Assembly: GCA_003133685.1 (NCBI GenBank)
Contig: PKYQ01000015.1
Span: 91,619 to 132,433, forward strand
Direction of reading: 5' to 3'
DNA: 40,815 nt
From: Acidimicrobiaceae bacterium
GTDB lineage: Bacteria; Actinomycetota; Acidimicrobiia; Acidimicrobiales; RAAP-2
The notes under the pieces are model-generated. The model was not told the DNA's origin and did not search any database. It saw nothing but the letters and a program-made list of their open reading frames with translations. Below, piece after piece: positions 33,341-40,815 of the stretch. Numbering within the stretch: the stretch's first letter is position 1; each line of letters starts with the position of its first letter. Made by a program: the position numbers and the translations under genes.

Positions 33341-34441
33341 GTGGCTCGCGAAGAATTGATTTCCAGTATCTCCACGTACGAGCTGCTCCCACTACTGGAC
33401 ACCGACGACTGTCCCTACATGCTGGACGTTCGCGAGATCGATGAAGTTGCGGACTGGCAGATCCCTGGCGTGCACAACATCCCGCTGGATACGCTCGAAA
33501 AGAGAATCGACGAAGTTCCGCGCGATCAACACCTGGTCGTGATTTGTGCGATGGGCGCACGGGCTCGACAAGGCGCCGAGATACTGGCGCGCCACGACAT
33601 CGCGAGTGAGGTGCTCGACGGCGGAATGGGGGCGTGGACCTCGACGTACGATGCGGTCGAGGGCGAGTTCGGTGGCGCCACGGTCGTGCAACTACGTCGA
33701 AGGGGTAAAGGATGTCTCTCCTACGTCGTGGGCAGTGCCGCCAATGCCGTCGTCATCGATCCTTCGCGCGAGATCGCCCAGTACCTGGACGTGGCCGCGC
33801 GTCACGGCTGGACGATCAGCCACGTGCTTGACACGCACCTGCACGCCGATCACTTAAGTGGCGCGCGCGAACTGGCGGCCGAAAGTGGCGCCGTGTTATG
33901 GCTCAATCCAGCCGATCCCTTTCGCTTCGAATTTGAGCCGCTCGTCGACGGCAAGTCCATTGAACTGAAGCCCGGTGTTGATTTACGTGTCTCGTCGGTC
34001 AGCGTGCCCGGGCACACTGAGGGTTCGACGATGTACCAACTTGGCGAGCACGCGATCTTTACCGGAGACACGCTTTTCCTCGAGAGCGTCGGCCGCCCGG
34101 ATCTGGCGGATGAGGCGGAAGCCTTTGCCCATCATCTCTATGAGAGTTTGCACCAGCGAGTCCTGCCCTTGCGCGATGAAATCACGGTGTTTCCAGCGCA
34201 CTTTGGCCCTTCAGTGGAGGTGCACGCGCACGAGTTCGTAGCGCGAGCGCTGGGATCTCTTCGTTACGAGCTTGCGGCCCTCGCCCTCGACGAGGATGAC
34301 TTTGTCGCCTGGGCGCTCGCCAATGTCAAGGATCGACCCGGAAACTACAAGGAGATTGTCCGCATTAACGCGGGTCAAGTCGATCTCGACGCTGGAGGCG
34401 TGGACTTAGAGATCGGACCCAACCGCTGCGCCATTGCGTAA
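33341..34441 (+). CDS. Rhodanese-persulfide dioxygenase fusion (ETHE1-like)
   Basis: Predicted to oxidise glutathione or low-molecular-weight thiol persulfide to sulfite with O2 and to exchange sulfane sulfur. The product is 366 aa. The N-terminal ~105 residues are a rhodanese domain with LDVREIDEVADWQIPGVHNI and active-site Cys69 in VVICAMGARA. The rest is a metallo-beta-lactamase-fold domain of the persulfide dioxygenase type: CLSYVVGS, THLHADHLSG (His166, His168, Asp170, His171), VPGHTEGSTMY, FTGDTLFLESVGRPDL and PAHFGPS. The domain order is rhodanese first, the reverse of most described fusions. GTG start at 33341. The C-terminal tail ends NRCAIA. It is divergent from the single rhodanese gene. 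Confidence 0.9.
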   Translation: MAREELISSISTYELLPLLDTDDCPYMLDVREIDEVADWQIPGVHNIPLDTLEKRIDEVPRDQHLVVICAMGARARQGAEILARHDIASEVLDGGMGAWTSTYDAVEGEFGGATVVQLRRRGKGCLSYVVGSAANAVVIDPSREIAQYLDVAARHGWTISHVLDTHLHADHLSGARELAAESGAVLWLNPADPFRFEFEPLVDGKSIELKPGVDLRVSSVSVPGHTEGSTMYQLGEHAIFTGDTLFLESVGRPDLADEAEAFAHHLYESLHQRVLPLRDEITVFPAHFGPSVEVHAHEFVARALGSLRYELAALALDEDDFVAWALANVKDRPGNYKEIVRINAGQVDLDAGGVDLEIGPNRCAIA

Positions 34442-35002
34442 GTAAGGTCCGCGACGTTGGCGCTGGTCGCTTCCCTCGACGTTTTGATGACTTCATTCAG
34501 TTGATCAGGAACGATGACAAATACTCCCAACCGACGCACTTTCCTCGGCGAAGCAACGTGAAAGTGAGAGCGTTTGTCTCGAAGGATGCCCGATTAGGTG
34601 CACATAGATATTGTGGCTTCGCAATTCGAGTGCGATCATTCGGCAAAAAGTGTGACCAAGCGGCGTCCAAAAGTCGTGCAAAATCGCCAAAACACTGGCT
34701 TACAATATGGTTACGATTATTTGCGTTCCCACTAAGCTCGTTATTGTTCCTCGCAGGGATTGGAATTTCACCCCTTTTATCAGGTATTTTGCAAAACCAA
34801 TTGAACAAGGGCTTTTCCAGTGAATTGCCGTAAGAAATCGTTTGCTTGTCTGCCTCGAGTGTGCGCTTTACCTATACTTGGTTCTAAGGAAACGACCGTG
34901 TTATGTCACGAGGCGCTACCTTGTGAGTGTTAACGCTGTGCCGCATGATCTAAAAATTAAAGGCTGGCGAAGTCCCGCCCTTATGAATGGAGTGAATTGA
35001 CC
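34442..35002. other. AT-richer intergenic stretch without a supported gene
   Basis: These ~560 bases are visibly less GC-rich than their surroundings between about 34500 and 34980. Open frames on both strands look random (arginine/serine-rich, no family resemblance). The right end holds the ribosome site GGAG at 34989-34992 for the next gene and presumably its promoter. Confidence 0.5.
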
Positions 35003-37924
35003 ATGAATAATCCACGACGGATACAACGCAGTTTGGTAAAGGTCCTCGCGACCGGCGCCTTGCTGGTGGCTGCGGCGCTGCCTATGGCTCTCGCTACGGC
35101 TGCGGGCGCTGCTACAGCTCCAACCATCGCGTTCACGACGACCGTCCCGGCCGGGCCCGGGCAAACTAATCAGCCTGGCCTCGTTGACTACGGTGCTACC
35201 GTCACCACGTCCGGCACGTTCACGATCACGGCGGCTTCGACCTTCGCGGGTGCGACTACTCCTGCTACTACTCCCACGTTTACGACCACGGACCCCCAGT
35301 TGACGTTTACGGGAACGGCCGAATCGAGCACTGGCTCGATCGGTGGAACGTTCCATGGCCCGACCGGGACCGGTTTGACTCCGGGCAGCTACACCATCAC
35401 CGCAACTGACACCACGGACACGGCTGGCACGACGATTACATTCGCCGTGACCGGTTTGCAGACCATCGTGTTCGACACGACGGCATGCGGCGGTAGCGGC
35501 GCGGCACAAGCATTTGGTGCGTACTTCGGTACGGGTTCGTGTGGAGGCTTCACATTGACCGACACGGCCAACGCCCCATTTAAGGGTGACGGTGGTAACG
35601 CGGCAGTGACAACGAGCGCTGCGGGCGTGACGTTCACGGTTGTGACGAACTCCAACCACACCACCATCGCCGGTACCTTCGCCTCGACGGCAGCCACTGT
35701 TCCGGGCACCTACAGCGTGACCGTGAAGGACAACGCGGGAACCGAGACGTACAACAATGCCTTCACCGTTTACTCCGACCCGTCGGTGACGTCCGTGACG
35801 AACGGGGCCACCCACAACAACACCGCGCCGGACCTCGTTGGCGGGGCCGCGATTGTACTCACGTTGGCGGGCGCGGGCTTTGTCAACCCGACAGCGGCGG
35901 TCTTCACCAGCACCGTTGACGGAACGACGCTTACGGCCACTGCGGTCGGTACCGGTGATCCCGGCCTTCCCAACACGGAAACGACACCTATTACGTCGAT
36001 CACGGCGGACCTGTCGTTGCTCAACGCCGACGGCGCTCAGGCAACGCCGGGCACCTACACGGTGACCGTCACCAACCAAGACGGCGGCAGCTTCACTTCG
36101 GGCCCGCTGTTCACGGTGATCGGTAACCAGATCACGGCGATCAGCCCCTCGGCCATCGTGCCTTCCACAACTGTCGCGACGACCACGACCCTCACCATTT
36201 CGGGTAACGGCTTCGAGTCAGGTGCTGCGGTCGACTTTGGGACCTGCGCTGGCTTGACGCCAGTCGCCAACTCGACGTCGGTCACGGGTGCCGGAACCAT
36301 CACGACTCAGGTCACTGTTGCGGCCAACACTCTTGCGAATCCCGTAGGCCCCGAGCAGTGCTCAGTCACCGTCACGAACAGCGGCACCGGCGGCAACGGC
36401 GCCTCGTTCGTCGCGACGAACGGTCTGGGTATCGGAGAGACTTCCGCCTTGGCTCCGGTGATCACGGCTTCGAGTCTGTCGACTGCGACAGCCCTCGTGG
36501 CCGGTGCGCCGGCGACGACGGTCACCTTCACGGGACTGGGCTTCAGCCCGTTCACCACCGCCGGTCCGACCCTCGAGGGTTCGAACAGCGCGATTGACGG
36601 CGACGCGGTAATCAACCCGGCTGCCGGTGCGTGCATCGCCACTTCGGGCACTTCGTTGACCTGCCCCATTGTGATCAACAGTGGCGCGACTGCGGGTGCG
36701 CACACTGCGAGTCTGCTTAACGGCACGCATGCGGGCTATTTGCCGGCTGCGTTCATCGTTGATGGTCCCTCCGTCACGTCGTCGGCACCTGCGTCGCTGG
36801 CCGTTCATACCCCGATTGGCACTGTGATTGCGCTGACCGGTACGGGATTTAACAACACCTCTGGGTTCGCGGGTTCCGGTATCACCGGTTCGACTGGTCT
36901 CGCTGGCGTGCTTCAGTACGCGAGTGCGACATTGGAGAACATCGTGGTGACGACTTCCCCGACCTCGGTGGGAGTTGCCACCTTCAGCCTCCAGACCACG
37001 GACGCCTATGGCGCGTCTGAGGTTTCGGCTCCGTTCCACTTGTTAGTTGGCCCCGCTCCTACAGAGAGCGCCGTCACCTACGCAACCGGCACGTCCGGAG
37101 TTGGTGTAGGCGCCACGGCGCAGACGGTCACCATTAATGGCTCAAACTTCCTGACTGGTGCGACCGTTACGGCGTTCGTTAACGCCAGCGGCGTGGCTGA
37201 CACGGCGGTCACGGCCAAGGTGGTATCGGTCAATAGCCTGGGTACGCAGATCACCGCGACCATCGCGATCACGTCGCCGGACGTCAACACGGTTGATGGC
37301 TTCACCGTCACCAATCCCGACGGTGGCGTCGTTAAGGCACTTGCGGTTGCCCCTGGTGGTTTGGTCATCGACCCAGCTCCCACGGTCAGTGCAGTGTCGC
37401 CGGCGACAGGTTTGGCGAGCACCACGAACGCCTTCACGATCACCGGTACGGGCTTTCTGACGGGTGCGGTTGTGACCGCGACGTCCGACGGCACGTGTGC
37501 CGCGGCGACCGTCGTGAGTGCGACGTCGATCACGGTGTCGTGCACCTTGGGTGCGGCTTCGGCCACTGCGGTGAGCTTGGTCGTTACCAACCTCGACGGT
37601 GGCTCGGCGACTTCAGCGGTTGTTCTTCCGGCTGCTACGGCGGTTAAGAAGCCTGCTCCGAAGCCGTTCCACGCGAGCAGTGTGTCCGGTAAGGCCGTTG
37701 TTGGCGAGACGGTCAATCTGGTCATCGTCGGTACAGGCTTCCACGGCCAGCCAAAGATCACCAGCAACGCACCCGGCACGAAGGCTGTAGTGAGCAGGGA
37801 CACGGGCACAAGGCTCGTCGTTCGAGTGACCACTAGCGCCGCGGCCCATCCCGGCGAGCACACCTTCACGCTCACGCAAAGTGGCAAGAGCGTCAAGGTG
37901 AATTACGCACTCATCAAGAAGTAA
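35003..37924 (+). CDS. Large secreted repeat protein 2 (IPT/TIG-like repeats, shared C-terminal domain)
   Basis: Predicted surface protein of 973 aa. Start ATG 35003 with GGAG ten bases upstream. Signal peptide of ~38 residues: RSLVKVLATGALLVAAALP followed by LATAAGAATA. The body is a string of beta-sandwich repeats rich in Thr, Val, Gly and Ala, several with the IPT/TIG-like pattern of a 'P-T-V-S-x-V-S-P' or 'GxGFxxGAxV' strand, for example LTISGNGFESGAAVDFG, VTINGSNFLTGATVTAF and FTITGTGFLTGAVVTA. The last ~83 residues (VNLVIVGTGFHGQPKI ... GEHTFTLTQSG) match the ends of the proteins at 27256 and 38264. No transmembrane anchor or LPXTG. Role unknown; an adhesin or S-layer-like component is inference. 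Confidence 0.75.
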   Translation: MNNPRRIQRSLVKVLATGALLVAAALPMALATAAGAATAPTIAFTTTVPAGPGQTNQPGLVDYGATVTTSGTFTITAASTFAGATTPATTPTFTTTDPQLTFTGTAESSTGSIGGTFHGPTGTGLTPGSYTITATDTTDTAGTTITFAVTGLQTIVFDTTACGGSGAAQAFGAYFGTGSCGGFTLTDTANAPFKGDGGNAAVTTSAAGVTFTVVTNSNHTTIAGTFASTAATVPGTYSVTVKDNAGTETYNNAFTVYSDPSVTSVTNGATHNNTAPDLVGGAAIVLTLAGAGFVNPTAAVFTSTVDGTTLTATAVGTGDPGLPNTETTPITSITADLSLLNADGAQATPGTYTVTVTNQDGGSFTSGPLFTVIGNQITAISPSAIVPSTTVATTTTLTISGNGFESGAAVDFGTCAGLTPVANSTSVTGAGTITTQVTVAANTLANPVGPEQCSVTVTNSGTGGNGASFVATNGLGIGETSALAPVITASSLSTATALVAGAPATTVTFTGLGFSPFTTAGPTLEGSNSAIDGDAVINPAAGACIATSGTSLTCPIVINSGATAGAHTASLLNGTHAGYLPAAFIVDGPSVTSSAPASLAVHTPIGTVIALTGTGFNNTSGFAGSGITGSTGLAGVLQYASATLENIVVTTSPTSVGVATFSLQTTDAYGASEVSAPFHLLVGPAPTESAVTYATGTSGVGVGATAQTVTINGSNFLTGATVTAFVNASGVADTAVTAKVVSVNSLGTQITATIAITSPDVNTVDGFTVTNPDGGVVKALAVAPGGLVIDPAPTVSAVSPATGLASTTNAFTITGTGFLTGAVVTATSDGTCAAATVVSATSITVSCTLGAASATAVSLVVTNLDGGSATSAVVLPAATAVKKPAPKPFHASSVSGKAVVGETVNLVIVGTGFHGQPKITSNAPGTKAVVSRDTGTRLVVRVTTSAAAHPGEHTFTLTQSGKSVKVNYALIKK

Positions 37925-37944
37925 CTTCACTCCAAGCAGTACCT

Positions 37945-37978
37945 AAGGATGGCCCCCTCGAAAGAGGGGGCCATCCTT
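37945..37978 (+). terminator. Rho-independent terminator of secreted protein 2
   Basis: A perfect 15-bp stem (AAGGATGGCCCCCTC with its complement) closed by a GAAA tetraloop, 20 bases after the stop codon and followed by a short T-rich stretch. It separates this gene from the next one on the same strand. Confidence 0.9.
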
Positions 37979-38263
37979 TATGTTTGATGAGATTCAAAGC
38001 GCGGAGCAAGCATTCGCGTCGCGCTACTCCAACATTTCAAGAGTTGTTCAAGAAATGATTATTCATCGACTACTGGCGGTTGAATCGTTCGCGTAATGAA
38101 CATAGCTGCCATCGGCCCAGACATTCACAGAGAAATGACGGGCAAATGTAACACAACAGCAAGGTGAATCTCTCGACCTCTGCCTATGCTTGAAGTAGTA
38201 CCCGATAAGCACGTGTTTTGGGCATTCAAGCCTGACGGGAAGTGCAAAGGTGGAAATCCGATT

Positions 38264-40108
38264 ATGAATTCAGCAAACCCCAAAGTGGGCCATCGCTCCT
38301 TTAGAACTCTGATGAAGTCATTCGTAGCCATCGGAGCGACGTCAGCCCTCATGTTGGCCGGTCTGGCATTCGTCGCTGAGTCGCCAGCTTCTGCGGCTGC
38401 GCCGTTAATATTTGGCGGCGCGACTACGGCGCAAGCGGACGCACCTTTTAGCTTCACAGTCACAGCTGCAGCGTCCGGCGATAACATCAACGTCGCTTCG
38501 ACGTGTCCGTTCAAGGCTGGCAGCGTTACGAGCCAGTCCACAAACGGGTCGGACGTCGCAACTTTTCCCGGTATGTCAATTGACGTCGGATCCTCGTGCA
38601 CGTTGACGGCATCGGACACCACTGGCATCGATAGTGGCGCGCAAGGCACCGTAGTATTCACGGTGACGCCGGCCGCCGCCTCCAAGATCGCCTACACCAC
38701 CGGGCCGCCCACGGCCGGCACACTTGGTGTGCCGTTGACGACTTTTAAAGTGTCCGTGGAGGACACCTACGGCAACGTCATCACGATAGGAACGGGCGCC
38801 AGTGACACTGTCACCCTTACGAGTGGATGCACCCTTGCGGGCACCGACACGGCCACGGCCGGCGCCGGCGTGGCTACTTTTAGCTACGTCTATTTCACCG
38901 CCGGTACGAGTTGCACACTCATCGCGACGGACGGCGGCTTCACAGTAACGAGTCCCTCGATCACTGTGGTATCGAACACACCGACGGAGCTTGGCTTCAC
39001 GATTGAACCCCCAGCCACCGCAGCAGCGGGGACAGTGCTGCCGAGCTTCGTCGTATCGGTCGAGGCCAGTAACGGCGTCGCTCTCCAGGGAGGCGTTGGT
39101 GCCACGGACGTCATCGTCCTGACGTCGGCGTGCGTGCTGACGGGAACCACGTCCGTGACGGCCGTAAACGACGCCGCGACGTTTGCTGCGGTCGCGATCA
39201 AGACCGGCAGTAACTGCCAGTTGGTAGCAACGGACACGTCGAGGACGCTCGCCACCGCGACGAGTACCGTCGTAGCCTTGACCGCGGGTGCCGCGACACA
39301 GGTTGCCTTCACGACCGCTCCACCAGCCGCCGTCACCACCGCTGGTACCGTGCTGACGACCTTTAGGGTCTCGGTCGAAGACGTCAACGGCAACGTCGTG
39401 ACTTTGGGCACCGGCGCTGGTGACTCTATTGCGATCACCTCGCCGTGCACTCTTGGAGGCACAACGACAGCCGTCGCCTTTGCGGGCGTCGCAACCTTCA
39501 GCGCACTCACCATCGGTGTGACGGGCGCGTGCGTGCTCACGGCCACTGACACCACCAGAACGCTCGCCGCGGCGACCGCCACTTCAACGGTTGGCACACC
39601 CCAGCCGGCACTGGTGCTCAGCACCGTCAAAGGTACCGTCGGCACGGCACTGAATCTCGCGACCACCGGAGGAACCGGGACCGGTGCGTTGAGCTACACC
39701 GTTGGGGCAGGTTCGTCGGCCGGTTGCACCGAGTCAGGAACTTCACTGAGCGCCACGAGAGCTGGAACGTGCCTCGTGACCGCGACGAAAGCCGGGTCTA
39801 CTACGTACATCGCTGTGTCCTCGGCCGCAACGACGGTGACGTTCGTACTGCCCTTAAAGGCCATCCGCGTAGCGGGCACCGTGACGGTCGGTAAGACGTC
39901 CACAGTCACCATCGTCGGTTCTGGCTTTAGCGGTCAACCCCGGATCATCTGCAACGTGGCGGGCGTCACGGCGAGGGTGGCTGGAGACTCGGGCAGGACG
40001 CTCAGGGTCATTGTCAAGGTGAGGGCCGGCGTCAAGACAGGCGTGCACACGTTCACTGTGATTTTGGCGAACGGCAAGCGTACTTCGGTGAAGTTCAGCC
40101 TGAGGTAA
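38264..40108 (+). CDS. Large secreted repeat protein 3 (three Ig-like repeats, shared C-terminal domains)
   Basis: Predicted surface protein of 614 aa. ATG 38264 is preferred, with AAGGTGG upstream; an in-frame start at 38186 is possible. Signal peptide runs from SFVAIGATSALMLAGL to SPASAAA. Three ~100-residue repeats follow (from about 38680, 38982 and 39293), each with a TxPP...G opening, VSVED/EASN strand and two cysteines (SGCTLAGTD and TSCTLIATD type). Then come a domain shared with secreted protein 1 (LSYTVGAGSSAGCTESGTSL) and the ~83-residue C-terminal domain (TVTIVGSGFSGQPRI ... GVHTFTVILANGK) shared with both other proteins. No LPXTG or C-terminal helix. Function unknown. Confidence 0.75.
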   Translation: MNSANPKVGHRSFRTLMKSFVAIGATSALMLAGLAFVAESPASAAAPLIFGGATTAQADAPFSFTVTAAASGDNINVASTCPFKAGSVTSQSTNGSDVATFPGMSIDVGSSCTLTASDTTGIDSGAQGTVVFTVTPAAASKIAYTTGPPTAGTLGVPLTTFKVSVEDTYGNVITIGTGASDTVTLTSGCTLAGTDTATAGAGVATFSYVYFTAGTSCTLIATDGGFTVTSPSITVVSNTPTELGFTIEPPATAAAGTVLPSFVVSVEASNGVALQGGVGATDVIVLTSACVLTGTTSVTAVNDAATFAAVAIKTGSNCQLVATDTSRTLATATSTVVALTAGAATQVAFTTAPPAAVTTAGTVLTTFRVSVEDVNGNVVTLGTGAGDSIAITSPCTLGGTTTAVAFAGVATFSALTIGVTGACVLTATDTTRTLAAATATSTVGTPQPALVLSTVKGTVGTALNLATTGGTGTGALSYTVGAGSSAGCTESGTSLSATRAGTCLVTATKAGSTTYIAVSSAATTVTFVLPLKAIRVAGTVTVGKTSTVTIVGSGFSGQPRIICNVAGVTARVAGDSGRTLRVIVKVRAGVKTGVHTFTVILANGKRTSVKFSLR

Positions 40109-40123
40109 CAGCTCCCAAGAGTT

Positions 40124-40159
40124 TGTCGAAGCCCTCTTCTTCGGAAGGGGGCTTCGACA
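40124..40159 (+). terminator. Rho-independent terminator of secreted protein 3
   Basis: A 16-bp stem with one G-T pair (TGTCGAAGCCCTCTTC against GAAGGGGGCTTCGACA) closed by a TTCG tetraloop, 15 bases after the stop codon and followed by TTTCT. The next gene is convergent. Confidence 0.9.
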
Positions 40160-40203
40160 TTTCTGGGCAGCCTACGACATCACCAATCGACGGCACAGAA
40201 ATG

Positions 40204-40815
40204 TCAGGAGGTGCTCTTCAGTGTCCAGGTGGTGCCATCGGGACTGTCCTGGACGTCGATGCCCGCCTTGAGGAGCGTGTCGCGAAGCTCGTCGGCGAGC
40301 TCGTACTGGGCACTCGCGCGCGCGCTGAGCCTCGCGCTCAAGATCCCTTCGACGAGTGCGGTGGGGTCGATGAAACCCTCGCCGCCGGTGGTGGCGAGTT
40401 GGACGAGTTGCGCGAGCGCCTCGAGGCCGCTTTCGCCTCCCTTGGCGGCGACTTCTCCCAACTCGACGGGTCCATTCAGTGATGGCGTTGGTGTGGCGAC
40501 CGGTGCTCGAGTGGGTGAGGGAGTGAGCGCGCGAAGTTCATCGAGGCCCGTCGTGGTGGCGTTGGCGAGCACGCGAACCTCGCCATTGAGACGCCAGTAT
40601 CCGTGTGAGCGGCCCTTAACCGAAACGGTGTCCTTCGAGAGATCGAAGATGAGCGCCGTGTGTTCGTCGACCCCCAAGGTGGCGACGCCCTCGGGTAGTT
40701 GGGCTTCGAGTTCGAGAAGACGTGCTTCCCCGAGGTAGCAGAACCTCGTGTCGTAGTTGCCCCCCTCGTTGTTGTCGAAGTGCGGGATGATCACGCAGTT
40801 AAGCCCGAGCGACGC
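40204..40815 (-). CDS. Peptidase S51-like domain fused to a CysRS C-terminal-type tail (5' end beyond right edge)
   Basis: The frame is open to the window edge, so the start lies outside. The visible ~203 residues begin in a region resembling type 1 glutamine amidotransferase-like/peptidase S51 proteins: VIIPHFDNNEGGNYDTRF and GVDEHTALIFDL, then SHGYWRLNGEVRVL. After a Ser/Thr/Pro linker the C-terminus reads SARASAQYELADELRDTLL and GIDVQDSPDGTTWTL, the pattern that ends cysteinyl-tRNA synthetases. Catalytic residues are not in view. It is convergent with secreted protein 3 and has a broken copy at 29719-30254. Activity unknown. Confidence 0.75.
   Translation of the reverse strand, partial: ASLGLNCVIIPHFDNNEGGNYDTRFCYLGEARLLELEAQLPEGVATLGVDEHTALIFDLSKDTVSVKGRSHGYWRLNGEVRVLANATTTGLDELRALTPSPTRAPVATPTPSLNGPVELGEVAAKGGESGLEALAQLVQLATTGGEGFIDPTALVEGILSARLSARASAQYELADELRDTLLKAGIDVQDSPDGTTWTLKSTS

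Noticed and set aside
34501-34833. 110-codon open frame on the plus strand, with another on the minus strand
   Set aside because: Random-looking composition, no ribosome site, no family pattern, and competing frames on both strands in an AT-richer non-coding block.
35389-37896. Minus-strand valine/alanine-rich frames opposite secreted protein 2
   Set aside because: Mirror images of the Thr/Ala/Val-rich repeat protein; no start signals or independent codon bias.

Overview
The window is chromosomal DNA from a high-GC Gram-positive bacterium. It is most likely an uncultured actinobacterium, and the class Acidimicrobiia is my best guess. This rests on the GC-rich codon use, frequent GTG starts, an Rv0249c-like succinate dehydrogenase anchor, an actinobacterial-style cytochrome oxidase set (ctaC-ctaD-ctaF) and a split three-subunit transhydrogenase. 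The taxonomic call is inference; no rRNA gene is present.

Region by region: 1-1549 (minus) holds a succinate dehydrogenase operon, with the membrane anchor followed by SdhA, which runs off the left edge. 1777-5030 (plus) has a DUF1990 protein, a two-gene ABC exporter and a short signal peptidase I. 5147-8505 (minus) is tatA-ctaC-ctaD-ctaF, separated from the signal peptidase gene by a convergent hairpin terminator. 8602-9584 (plus) is azlCD. 9763-14818 mixes two stand-alone ATPases, each with unusual upstream repeats, with a crotonase, a degenerate glycosidase-like protein and a DedA protein. 15090-18408 is a DoxX-Rieske fusion overlapping a two-component system, followed by a frameshifted alkyltransferase fragment. 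18695-21560 is pntAA-pntAB-pntB. 21557-25076 holds an aldo/keto reductase, a ferredoxin, gltX, a YdcF-type protein and the genes for tRNA-Gln and tRNA-Glu.

From 25.1 kb the window becomes accessory. A decayed tyrosine integrase lies directly behind tRNA-Glu, followed by an IS1380-family element. Three large secreted repeat proteins follow (27256-29547, 35003-37924, 38264-40108). They differ in their bodies but end in the same ~83-residue C-terminal domain, and each is closed by a perfect or near-perfect UUCG or GAAA tetraloop terminator. Two of them also share the preceding domain and the same convergent downstream neighbour, a peptidase S51-like/CysRS-tail gene that is intact at the right edge and frameshifted at 29.7-30.25 kb. 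This indicates an old segmental duplication. Between them lie a CAP-domain secreted protein, an amidase, a rhodanese and a divergently transcribed rhodanese/persulfide dioxygenase.

Functionally, the left part is aerobic energy metabolism: SDH, aa3 oxidase, transhydrogenase, and Tat export that may serve the Rieske fusion. The right part is cell-surface and sulfur chemistry. The best candidate for something undescribed is the shared C-terminal domain of the three surface proteins. Runners-up are the DoxX-Rieske fusion with its cysteine-rich linker and the tandem 23-bp repeats in front of the DUF4143 ATPase.
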